Counted from the first letter of the stretch, positions 1 through 5,931 are shown. The stretch: DNA of 8,697 nucleotides from Archangium sp. (GCA_016793585.1 JAEUJR010000436.1:1-8697); one strand, 5' to 3'. The notes: a model not told the origin generated them from the sequence alone. A program made the numbers and translations.

Positions 1-1125
1 GTTCTCCTTGTCGAGCACCACGATGCACGCGGGGATGCCGGTGCCGTAGAAGAGGTTCGCGGGCAGGCCGATGATGCCCTTGATGTACCCGCGCTTGACG
101 ACCTCGCGCCGGATGGTCGCTTCTGCCCCGCCTCGGAACAGCACTCCGTGAGGCAGAATGATGGCCCCCTTGCCGGTGCTCTTGAGCGACGTCAGCACGT
201 GCAGCAGGAAGGCGAAGTCGCCGTTCTTCTTCGGCGGGATTCCGAACTCGAAGCGATTGAACTCGTCTTCCGCGGGGAGCAGCCCCGTCATCCACGCCTT
301 GTTGGAGAACGGCGGGTTGGCGACCACGTAGTCGAAGGTCTTGAGCGCTCCCTTGGGGTCCTTGAAGTGCGGTGCGGCGAGCGTGTTGTCCTTCCAGATC
401 TCCGCCGTCGTACAGTCGTGGAGGATCATGTTCATCCGGGCGAGCGCCCAGGTGGCGTTGTCCATCTCCTGGCCGTAGCAGGCGAGCTCCCGACCAGCGT
501 TGGCTCGCGCCTCGTCCCATGCCTTCAGGAGCAACGAGCCCGAGCCGCAGGTGGGGTCGTAGATGGTCTGATTGGTCTTCGTCGCGTCACCGATGCCGAT
601 GACCTGCGCCATGATCCGCGACACCTCAGCCGGGGTGTAGAACTGGCCCTTGCTCTTGCCTGATTCAGTGGCGAAGTGCCGCATCAGGTACTCGTAGGCG
701 TCGCCGAGCAGGTCATCGCCTTCAGCCCGGTTTCCCCTGAAGTCGAGCGCCGGCGTGTCGAAGATGGAGACCAGGTTGGAGAGCCGGTCGACCATCTCCT
801 TTCCCTTGCCGAGCTTGTCTTCATCGTTCCAGTCGGCGACATCGATCACGCCGCGCAACCCGTTGGCCTCGGCGAGCTTGACGACGATCTTCATCATCTT
901 GTCGCCGATCTCTTTGTCGCCCTTGAGTGCGACCATGTCGGCGAAGCTCCCGCCCTTCGGCACGTCGAGCAGGGCGTCCTTCTGGCCCGCCCACTTGTCC
1001 GAGACGTACTTCACGAACAGGAGTACGAGGACGTAGTCCTTGTACTGGGAGGCATCCATGCCCCCGCGCAGTTCGTCGCAGCTCTTCCAGAGTGATGAGT
1101 AGAGTTCCGACTTCTTGATGGGCAT
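1..1125 (-). CDS. hsdM: Type I restriction-modification system methyltransferase subunit HsdM (C-terminus beyond window)
   Basis: The modification subunit of a type I restriction-modification complex; with HsdS it transfers methyl from S-adenosylmethionine to adenine N6 at the recognition site. The 375 visible residues begin with the HsdM N-terminal helical domain (about 5-145; SLWKSCDELRGGMDASQYK near 11-29, then VLLFVKYVSDKW). The N6-adenine methyltransferase domain follows, opened by GQFYTPAEVSR (160-170). The SAM-binding motif is DPTCGSGSLLL (190-200) and the catalytic motif is NPPF (270-273). Family members are usually about 480-550 residues or longer, so the C-terminal part, and probably hsdS and hsdR, lie to the left. 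The ATG at 1125 is chosen because GGAGG stands 7 nt upstream; an in-frame GTG two codons earlier is less well placed. Its upstream region is the 32-bp palindrome array, which may control it. Base composition resembles the host. The identification is secure; site specificity cannot be read. Confidence 0.96.
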   Translation of the reverse strand, partial: MPIKKSELYSSLWKSCDELRGGMDASQYKDYVLVLLFVKYVSDKWAGQKDALLDVPKGGSFADMVALKGDKEIGDKMMKIVVKLAEANGLRGVIDVADWNDEDKLGKGKEMVDRLSNLVSIFDTPALDFRGNRAEGDDLLGDAYEYLMRHFATESGKSKGQFYTPAEVSRIMAQVIGIGDATKTNQTIYDPTCGSGSLLLKAWDEARANAGRELACYGQEMDNATWALARMNMILHDCTTAEIWKDNTLAAPHFKDPKGALKTFDYVVANPPFSNKAWMTGLLPAEDEFNRFEFGIPPKKNGDFAFLLHVLTSLKSTGKGAIILPHGVLFRGGAEATIRREVVKRGYIKGIIGLPANLFYGTGIPACIVVLDKEN

Positions 1126-1149
1126 GAGCACCCCTCCCCGGTGCCGGGT

Positions 1150-1500
1150 CTACTCCATCGAACTCTCGCCTTCAGGTGGTTTGCGCCCGCGAACACCTCG
1201 GATGAAGTTCATCCGGCACCTCTGACACCTCGGATGCAGTTCATCCGGCACCTCCGACACCTCGGATGAAGTTCATCCGGCACCTCCGACACCTCGGATG
1301 AAGTTCATCCGGTGCCTCCTACCCCTCGGATGAAGTTCATCCGGCACCTCCGACACCTCGGATGAAGTTCATCCGCACCCTCCGACCCCTCGGATGAAGT
1401 TCATCCGGCACCTCCGACGCCTCGGATGAAGTTCATCCGGCACCTCCGACCGCTCGGATGAAGTTCATCCGGGCCTTCAGTCCATGCGGATGAACTTCAT
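1150..1500 (-). other. Chain of overlapping 11-codon mini-ORFs inside the repeat array, reading towards hsdM
   Basis: On the minus strand each repeat supplies an ATG, and the frame closes at a TGA overlapping the next repeat's ATG (ATGA). Eight consecutive 11-residue frames start at 1468, 1436, 1404, 1372, 1340, 1308, 1276 and 1244. Typical product is MNFIRGVGGAG; variants change residue 6 (Ala), 8 (Arg) or 10 (Cys, Thr), and copy 2 has Cys at residue 3. Codons 8-9 (GGA GGT) place GGAGG 6 nt before the next ATG in most units. The frame from copy 10 (1500-1477) is 7 codons without a clear ribosome site. The frame from copy 1 (1212-1150) has 20 codons and stops 24 nt before the hsdM ATG. The plus strand also opens 11-codon frames (MKFIRHLRHLG) but has no ribosome site, so the minus reading is better supported. 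Whether any are translated is unknown; the geometry may be a by-product of a DNA-binding array. Confidence 0.35.
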
Positions 1501-1503
1501 CCC
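1199..1503. repeat. Tandem array of ten 17-bp palindromes at an exact 32-bp period
   Basis: Ten copies of CGGATGAAGTTCATCCG (8-bp arms around one central base) begin at 1199, 1231, 1263, 1295, 1327, 1359, 1391, 1423, 1455 and 1487. Every step is exactly 32 bp. Eight copies are identical. Copy 2 has one arm change (A to C at 1237). Copy 10 has a C in the centre instead of G and ends in C. The 15-bp linkers follow GCACCTCCGACACCT but vary, most at 1312-1326, 1376-1390 and 1472-1486, while the palindromes beside them stay intact. Thirty-two bp is about three helical turns, so dimeric protein sites would all face one side of the DNA. The array fills the gap between divergent hsdM and the gene at 1631. 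Candidate roles are an operator array, an iteron- or centromere-like locus, or a leader transcript of repeated hairpins. The array is certain; its function is unknown. Confidence 0.97.
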
Positions 1504-1589
1504 GTGCCGCAGACCGGACGATTCGAAACCGCTCCCAGACGTCACGCCCACTTGCGAGTGGCACTTCGCGGGCAATGCCTCTGTCTCGT

Positions 1590-1609
1590 GAGCGGGAATC
1601 AACCCGCTC
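1590..1609 (+). promoter_or_regulatory. Perfect 7-bp hairpin in the presumed 5' UTR of the 1631 gene
   Basis: GAGCGGG (1590-1596) and CCCGCTC (1603-1609) form a perfect stem around the loop AATCAA. It ends 8 nt before the ribosome-binding sequence AAAGAGG (1618-1624) of the gene starting at 1631. It has no U-tract, so it is unlikely to be a terminator. It could stabilise the mRNA, modulate translation, or be an operator in DNA. A smaller inverted repeat, CACT-TGCG-AGTG, lies at 1549-1560. No convincing -35/-10 pair was found between the repeat array and this hairpin. Confidence 0.45.
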
Positions 1610-1630
1610 CACACCCGAAAGAGGCACACC

Positions 1631-2248
1631 ATGTCGTCGATTCAGAACATCAGCACGAAGTTCGAGAGCAGCAGCCGTCAGTCAGCCGAAGTCACCGCCG
1701 CGCTCGCGGGGTTCAACACGCCCAACGCCGTCGAGGCGTACGAGCGGCTCCAGGCCATCGAGACGGCCACGGTGAAGGCCGCGACCGCGAAGCAGAACGC
1801 CGCCCGCATCGCCGAGGAGACGACCAACGCGTACGAGACGCTCCGCAAGAACGTGCGGCTGCTCAACGCCGCGTGCGTCAACATCTGCGAGATTCGCGGC
1901 ATCGTCTCGGCCGAGTACTTCACCGTCGTCGACCGCGGTGACGACGCCGGCCTCGCCCGCCGCCTCGAGCCCGAGATGCGCCGGGTGAGCGGCTTCGGCC
2001 CGCCGCTGGCCGATGGCCTCGCGCACATGCTCCGCGACCTCGGCGCCGCCGAGACCGCCGCCGCCCAGGCGAAGGCCTCCCTCACCTCGAGCCAGCGCGA
2101 CCTCGACGCCGCGCTCCTCAACCTGCAGGGCGCCGTCGCTCAGGGCCGCGCCGTGCTCGCCACCCTCGGTATCAAGCTGAGCCGCAAGGTGAAGAAGAAG
2201 TCGGAGCCCGTGAAGCCCGTCGCCACCATCGTGCCCCAGGCGGCGTGA
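1631..2248 (+). CDS. Hypothetical helical protein with coiled-coil segments and basic tail
   Basis: A 205-residue protein of no family I recognise. It has no signal peptide and no membrane segment, so it is probably cytoplasmic. It is rich in Ala, Glu, Arg and Gln with heptad-like spacing at about 33-75 and 125-178, predicting long helices or coiled coils. Between them is a segment with two cysteines (C82, C86) and the sequence EYFTVVDRGDD (95-105). A basic patch (KLSRKVKKK, 182-190) followed by a Pro/Val-rich tail ends the protein and could contact nucleic acid or membrane; that is inference. The ATG is supported by AAAGAGG 6 nt upstream. It stands alone: the palindrome array and a 5' UTR hairpin precede it and a strong terminator follows, the look of a well-expressed single-gene unit. 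Third-position G/C is high, like the host, so the reading frame is convincing although the function is not known. Confidence 0.85.
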   Translation: MSSIQNISTKFESSSRQSAEVTAALAGFNTPNAVEAYERLQAIETATVKAATAKQNAARIAEETTNAYETLRKNVRLLNAACVNICEIRGIVSAEYFTVVDRGDDAGLARRLEPEMRRVSGFGPPLADGLAHMLRDLGAAETAAAQAKASLTSSQRDLDAALLNLQGAVAQGRAVLATLGIKLSRKVKKKSEPVKPVATIVPQAA

Positions 2249-2266
2249 ACGACATGACAGAACTGA

Positions 2267-2305
2267 GAAGGCCCGGGCTCCCCACGGTGGGAGACCCGGG
2301 CCTTC
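2267..2305 (+). terminator. Rho-independent-type terminator hairpin after the 1631 gene
   Basis: The arms GAAGGCCCGGG (2267-2277) and CCCGGGCCTTC (2295-2305) pair perfectly over 11 bp. The interior CTCCCCAC/GTGGGAG extends the stem almost to the loop with small bulges. It starts 18 nt after the stop codon at 2248. The downstream run GTGTTTCTG is only a weak U-tract. The stem is near-symmetric and could act from either side, but only the rightward gene needs it. Confidence 0.85.
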
Positions 2306-2404
2306 GTGTTTCTGCGGTGGGCAGAGGTGTTCTGAGAAACCAGAACGCCAGGCTGCAGTTCGAATCGCTGCGATAGCGAGCGTAAGCAACACTAGACTGG
2401 GCTG

Positions 2405-3151
2405 ATGGCGCCCAGGACAGATGAGAGCGAGCCCGCCCCCCGGTTTGCCCGGGCGAAATCGATTAGCTGGAAGATAGTGAAGACTGCCGCACTACCACTC
2501 ACATTCGGTCTGGCTTGGGCGGCTTGGTCGAATTGGGAAGTGACACCCATTGACTGGAGAAAGGCGTTCTCGTCCTTCGGCTCAGCCTTCTTCTTTGTCG
2601 CGTACTTCGCGAACTTCATCGCGCGCGCGTTGAACCAACAGGATGACGAGGACCGTCACTCCCGGATCATTGCGGATCTCGACGAAATCAAGAGTGCATT
2701 TCCAAATTTCAGAGCAGGCCAGCTCGTGTCAGGCACCGTCGCAGCAAGCCTCGCTCCTGCCACTTCGAATGGGGATGGCCTGGTTTCCCCGGCCCCCTGC
2801 TCAACCCAAGCCGATCTCGTCCACGAGAGTCAGCGCGCGTTGGATGCTGGTCTTGTGCGTTCGAGCCTCATGACACTCGGAACTGCACTTGAGATTGCTG
2901 CAGCGCGGGCGGCCGAGCGTGTCGAAGGCTCGAATGATCGGTATCTGGGACTCTCTCGCTCAATTGTTGCTCTCGGCGGTCGACTGACACCAGAGCATCG
3001 GATCGCTCTCAACAGACTTCGGGCCATTCGAAATCAGCTCAGTCATGAGGCTCGCTTCGACTTCACCCCGGAGCAGGTTGGAGAGTTGCATGAAGCGTTT
3101 CGACGGGCGATTTCCTTGCTAGACGCCATCGAACGGGGCGCCCCGCAATAA
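2405..3151 (+). CDS. Membrane-anchored protein with C-terminal DUF4145/HEPN-like domain
   Basis: A 248-residue protein. The N-terminal part carries two likely transmembrane helices (about 27-44 and 55-77) with basic residues before the first. A polar linker (about 80-135) leads to an all-helical C-terminal domain (about 136-243) resembling DUF4145/HEPN-type domains: an amphipathic helix pair (LVHESQRALDAG, then SLMTLGTALEIAAARAAE), then LRAIRNQLSHE. R209-N210-H214 in that stretch fits the HEPN RX4H pattern, and FTPEQVGELHEAFRRA follows as in DUF4145. HEPN proteins are often RNases or nucleotide-binding partners in defence and toxin systems; activity here is inferred. An in-frame TAG at 2393-2395 leaves ATG 2405 as the natural start (CTG 2402 is the only alternative nearby); no good ribosome-binding sequence is visible, so the message may be leaderless or weakly translated. 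Codons such as AGT, ATT, AAT and AAA are much commoner than in neighbouring genes, suggesting acquisition by transfer. Confidence 0.82.
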   Translation: MAPRTDESEPAPRFARAKSISWKIVKTAALPLTFGLAWAAWSNWEVTPIDWRKAFSSFGSAFFFVAYFANFIARALNQQDDEDRHSRIIADLDEIKSAFPNFRAGQLVSGTVAASLAPATSNGDGLVSPAPCSTQADLVHESQRALDAGLVRSSLMTLGTALEIAAARAAERVEGSNDRYLGLSRSIVALGGRLTPEHRIALNRLRAIRNQLSHEARFDFTPEQVGELHEAFRRAISLLDAIERGAPQ

Positions 3152-3246
3152 GCGAGGTCCGAGCCACAGCCGTTGGGGGCAGACGAGCCGAACTGGCCTG
3201 CCACGCCGCCTGAAACCGTATCGCATCGCATTCTGCGTAAATGGGA

Positions 3247-3278
3247 ACGCCGACTTAGCTTGTGGGCTAAGTCGGCGT
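3247..3278 (-). terminator. Hairpin terminator of the tRNA-fMet gene, possibly bidirectional
   Basis: ACGCCGACTTAGC (3247-3259) and GCTAAGTCGGCGT (3266-3278) form a perfect 13-bp stem with a 6-nt loop. On the minus strand it lies 12 nt beyond the tRNA 3' end and is followed by TTCCCATTTA, a modest U-tract. On the plus strand it lies about 95 nt after the stop of the 2405 gene and is followed by CGTTCTTC, so it may end transcription from both sides. Confidence 0.8.
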
Positions 3279-3289
3279 CGTTCTTCAGA

Positions 3290-3364
<75 letters not shown>

Positions 3365-3376
3365 AGATGTGCGGGC

Positions 3377-3406
3377 TCACTACGTGAGTTCCGCCCGCGC
3401 CGTCAA
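3377..3406 (-). promoter_or_regulatory. Probable sigma-70-type promoter of tRNA-fMet
   Basis: On the minus strand TTGACG (3406-3401) is a good -35 element. With an 18-nt spacer the -10 would be TAGTGA (3382-3377), and with 17 nt GTAGTG; both are poor matches, so the -10 is uncertain. The tRNA 5' end lies 12 nt further on, a suitable distance for a start a few nucleotides before the mature end. The -35 is preceded by TTCCTTCC. Confidence 0.55.
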
Positions 3407-3452
3407 GGAAGGAAATCATGGCCGTTTCCTGACGCCGACGTACCCTGCCCTC

Positions 3453-4046
3453 ATGACCGGGAGCCCCCGAGCCATCGGCATCGCCGGACTCCTCGGAGTC
3501 CTCCTCAACGTCATCGCCGTCGTCGCGTTGCAGCCGTTCGTCTCGCCCTACTCGCCCGCCGACATTCCCGGCTGGCTGGCCAGCTGCGCGCAGTACCCCA
3601 TTCGCACCGCCGTCTCGTCCTTCGCCTTCACCTTCGGCCTCGTCGCGCTCGCGGCCTTCGCGGCCGGGTTCGCCGCCCGCCTGCGCACCGGAGCCGCCAT
3701 CGTCGCCGGCGTCTTCATCGGCCTCGGCGCGCTCCTCGACGCCGCCGGCACGCCCGCGCCCCTCGTCGCGCTCAACACCGAGCCCGCCATCGGCCAGGCC
3801 TTCCTGCGCTTCACCCTGCTCCTCGACGCCACCTTCAACGGCTGCCTCGCCATCGGCCTGCTCGCCGCCTTCGTCGCGCAGCGCGGCAAGCTCCGCTGGC
3901 TCGCCCTCGCCGGTGGCCTGCTCAGCGTGCCGGTCGCCTTCCAGTGGGCCTCCGCCGACGCCGCGAAATTGCTCGCGATTGCCGGCCCGGTCTGGCTCGC
4001 GTGGATCACTGCAACTTCCTTCACCCTGCTCCGTACGGAGCAGTGA
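3453..4046 (+). CDS. Multi-pass membrane protein of unknown function (first gene of lipid operon)
   Basis: A 197-residue protein, almost entirely hydrophobic, with about six transmembrane helices near residues 8-29, 52-77, 80-98, 118-142, 148-166 and 171-193. No catalytic motif is recognised. The layout recalls small DUF4386-type membrane proteins, but I cannot confirm membership. The frame stays open upstream to 3291, but that extension is the antisense of the tRNA-fMet gene and is not protein. The ATG at 3453 begins the hydrophobic protein proper; it lacks a clear ribosome-binding sequence, and an in-frame GTG at 3384 is a less likely alternative because it lies in the tRNA promoter. The stop TGA shares one base with the ATG of the acyltransferase gene (TGATG), so the two are translationally coupled. 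Role probably linked to the lipid enzymes that follow, by inference from the operon only. Confidence 0.8.
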   Translation: MTGSPRAIGIAGLLGVLLNVIAVVALQPFVSPYSPADIPGWLASCAQYPIRTAVSSFAFTFGLVALAAFAAGFAARLRTGAAIVAGVFIGLGALLDAAGTPAPLVALNTEPAIGQAFLRFTLLLDATFNGCLAIGLLAAFVAQRGKLRWLALAGGLLSVPVAFQWASADAAKLLAIAGPVWLAWITATSFTLLRTEQ

Positions 4047-5074
4047 TGACCCGGGAGCCCCTCCTCCGCCGCCTCGCCCGCCGCGCCCTCACCGTGCCCG
4101 CCGTGTGCTTCGGCTTCGTGCTCGCGCTGGCCCTCTTCCCGCTCCTCGCGCTGGTCGCCCTCGCCGTCGACCTCGCCCGCGGCACCCTGCGCTCCCTCGC
4201 CACCACCCGCCTCATCACCTTCTTCCTCGCGTACCTCTTCACCGAGACCTTCGGCCTGCTCCAGCTCTTCGCCCTCTGGGTGCGCTGCCTCGGCAACGCG
4301 GAGCGCCTCGAGCGCCACACCTGGCCCGTGCAGCGCCGCTACGTCGCGATGCACTTCTTCTTCGTGCGCGCCATCTACCGCCTCGACTTCCAGGTCGAGA
4401 GTGACGCGCTCGTCGGCAAGGGCCCGCTGCTCGTGCTCATTCGCCACTCGAGCATCGTCGACACCCTCATTCCCGGCGTCTTCCTCGCCAACCGCCACCT
4501 GCTCGAGCTGCGCTACGTGCTCAAGAAGGAGCTCCTCGTCGACCCCTGCCTCGACGTCGCCGGCCACTGGCTGCCCAACCACTTCGTCTCGCGTGACGGC
4601 TCCGATTCGTCGAAAGAGATCGACGCCGTGCGCGCCCTCAAAGCGAACCTGCGCGAGAACCAGGGCGTGCTCCTGTACCCCGAGGGCACCCGCTTCACGC
4701 CCGCCAAACGCGCCCGCTCCCTCGAGCGGCTGAAGAACGACCCCGTCGCCTTCGAGCGCGCCACCCGCCTCAAACACCTGCTGCTCCCCCGCCCCGGCGG
4801 CACGCTCGCGCTCCTCGACGCCGCCCCCGCCTGCGACGTGCTCTTCGTCGGCCACACCGGCCTCGAAGGCTTCTCCACCTTCAAAGACATCTGGAGCGGC
4901 GGCCTCGTCGGCCGGACCATTCACCTGCGCTTCTGGCGTGAGAGCGCCGCCTCGATTCCCAAGAGCGACGATGCGCGCCTCGAGTGGCTCCAGCACTGCT
5001 GGGAGCGCATGGACGCGTGGCTCTCGAAGACCGAGCCCGTCATCGACGAAGCCCCGCTCCGAGCAACGGGATGA
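4046..5074 (+). CDS. PlsC-type (LPLAT family) phospholipid/glycerolipid acyltransferase
   Basis: A 342-residue membrane-associated protein of the lysophospholipid acyltransferase family, which moves an acyl chain onto a glycerolipid or related acceptor. The N-terminus has hydrophobic helices (about 15-42 and 55-78). The family's HX4D catalytic motif is RHSSIVDT, with H134 and D139. Motif II-like LKKELL is at 159-164, and motif III is YPEGTRF (211-217) with the conserved EGTR. A later LLPRPGG (246-252) matches the position of the family's fourth block. It is longer than a minimal PlsC (about 240 residues) because of extra N- and C-terminal parts. The ATG at 4046 is preceded by GGAG with 5 nt spacing and overlaps the previous stop by one base; a frame extending upstream to 3944 is only the shadow of the preceding gene. 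The following gene starts inside its last codons (ATGA overlap). The acceptor cannot be deduced; 1-acylglycerol-3-phosphate is one possibility. Confidence 0.9.
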   Translation: MTREPLLRRLARRALTVPAVCFGFVLALALFPLLALVALAVDLARGTLRSLATTRLITFFLAYLFTETFGLLQLFALWVRCLGNAERLERHTWPVQRRYVAMHFFFVRAIYRLDFQVESDALVGKGPLLVLIRHSSIVDTLIPGVFLANRHLLELRYVLKKELLVDPCLDVAGHWLPNHFVSRDGSDSSKEIDAVRALKANLRENQGVLLYPEGTRFTPAKRARSLERLKNDPVAFERATRLKHLLLPRPGGTLALLDAAPACDVLFVGHTGLEGFSTFKDIWSGGLVGRTIHLRFWRESAASIPKSDDARLEWLQHCWERMDAWLSKTEPVIDEAPLRATG

Positions 5075-5832
5075 ACGCCTTCCTCATCAGCTCGGGCGTC
5101 ATCTCGGGCGCCATGGTGCTGCTCTGGCTGCTCTCCCTTCGCCTGCGCGACTCGAGCATCGTCGATCTCTTCTGGGGCTTCGGCTTCGTCGTCATCGGCT
5201 GGGTGACGCTCGCCGTCGAGGGCCCCTCGCTCCGCGGCTGGCTGGTCTGCGCGCTCGTCTCGCTCTGGGGCCTGCGCCTCGCCATCTACCTGACCTGGCG
5301 AAACCACGGCCGCGGTGAAGACCCGCGCTACACCGCCATGCGCAACCGGCATGGAGCCGCGTGGCCCTTCCGCTCCCTGTTCATCGTGTTCGGCCTGCAG
5401 GGCGTGTTGATGCTGTTCATTTCCCTGCCGGTTCAATTCGCGATTCGCGGCAGTACAGAACTGAACCCGCTCGACGTGGTGGGCACGCTCCTCGTCCTCA
5501 CCGGCGTCGCCTTCGAGTCCATCGGAGACCTGCAGCTCGCGCGCTTCAAAGCCAATACCGCCAACAAGGGCCGCGTGATGAACGTGGGCCTGTGGCGCTA
5601 CACGAGACACCCGAACTACTTCGGTGACGCGGTCGTCTGGTGGGGCTTCGCCTGCTTCGGCCTCGCCGTCGGCGCCTGGTGGACGGTTGCCTCTGCAGCC
5701 CTCATGACCTTCCTGCTCGTGCGCGTCTCGGGCGTGGCGATGCTCGAGTCAGCCATGAAGCACCGGCCCGGTTACGCCGAGTACGTCGCCTCGACGAGCG
5801 CCTTCATTCCGATGCCCCCAAAGTCGACGTAA
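5071..5832 (+). CDS. DUF1295 family (steroid 5-alpha-reductase-like) integral membrane protein
   Basis: A 253-residue multi-pass membrane protein. The C-terminal half holds the DUF1295 signature LWRYTRHPNYFGD (174-186) followed by the aromatic-rich helix VVWWGFACFGLA. The N-terminal half has FWGFGF (34-39), the loop HGRGEDPRY (79-87) and a long hydrophobic stretch at 104-122. The C-terminus has HRPGYAEYVASTSAFIPMPP (231-250), as usual in the family, and the length is normal. Relatives belong to the NAD(P)H-dependent steroid reductase/isoprenylcysteine methyltransferase fold class; most bacterial DUF1295 members have no proven substrate, so an oxidoreductase role on a lipid is inference. Its ATG lies in the ATGA overlap with the acyltransferase stop, indicating translational coupling. 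It is the last gene of the three-gene operon; no terminator hairpin is seen in the 99 bp that follow. Confidence 0.92.
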   Translation: MNAFLISSGVISGAMVLLWLLSLRLRDSSIVDLFWGFGFVVIGWVTLAVEGPSLRGWLVCALVSLWGLRLAIYLTWRNHGRGEDPRYTAMRNRHGAAWPFRSLFIVFGLQGVLMLFISLPVQFAIRGSTELNPLDVVGTLLVLTGVAFESIGDLQLARFKANTANKGRVMNVGLWRYTRHPNYFGDAVVWWGFACFGLAVGAWWTVASAALMTFLLVRVSGVAMLESAMKHRPGYAEYVASTSAFIPMPPKST

Positions 5833-5931
5833 CGGTTGCCGCGAAACGCATCGGCTGCGCGACGAAACGCGGCGCTCCTCTGAGCAGGCTGGCTCGCCGG
5901 GTGCAGTCCTCTCGCCCGAGGGAGGTCTGTC

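Noticed and set aside
148..1095. Plus-strand open frames opposite hsdM
   Set aside because: Antisense shadows of an unmistakable HsdM reading frame.
1199..1503. CRISPR array
   Set aside because: The 15-bp linkers are near-copies of each other and far too short for spacers, and no cas gene is near; this is a plain tandem repeat with an internal palindrome.
1433..1627. Minus-strand 64-codon frame reaching into the repeat array
   Set aside because: Only its last 11 codons belong to the repeat frame; the upstream part is antisense to the 5' UTR of the 1631 gene with no sign of being coding.
2321..2385. Possible tRNA or tRNA relic (GTTCGAATC box and a 6-bp hairpin GTTCTG/CAGAAC at 2329-2346)
   Set aside because: The T-stem does not pair without bulges, no acceptor stem can be formed, and the anticodon-like stem has 6 bp and a 6-nt loop; the box is probably chance.
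1682..2392. Minus-strand open frame of 236 codons opposite the 1631 gene
   Set aside because: Gly/Leu/Glu-biased shadow crossing the terminator hairpin; the plus-strand gene has a ribosome site and a terminator placed just after it.
3548..4996. Long minus-strand open frame of 482 codons opposite the lipid operon
   Set aside because: It is a high-GC shadow: Glu/Gly/Ala-biased composition with no domain, while the plus strand carries clear LPLAT motifs and hydrophobic segments.
5833..5931. Terminator or promoter between the DUF1295 gene and the haem/TPR gene
   Set aside because: Only a short CGAAACGC repeat was seen; no stem with a U-tract and no credible -35/-10 pair.
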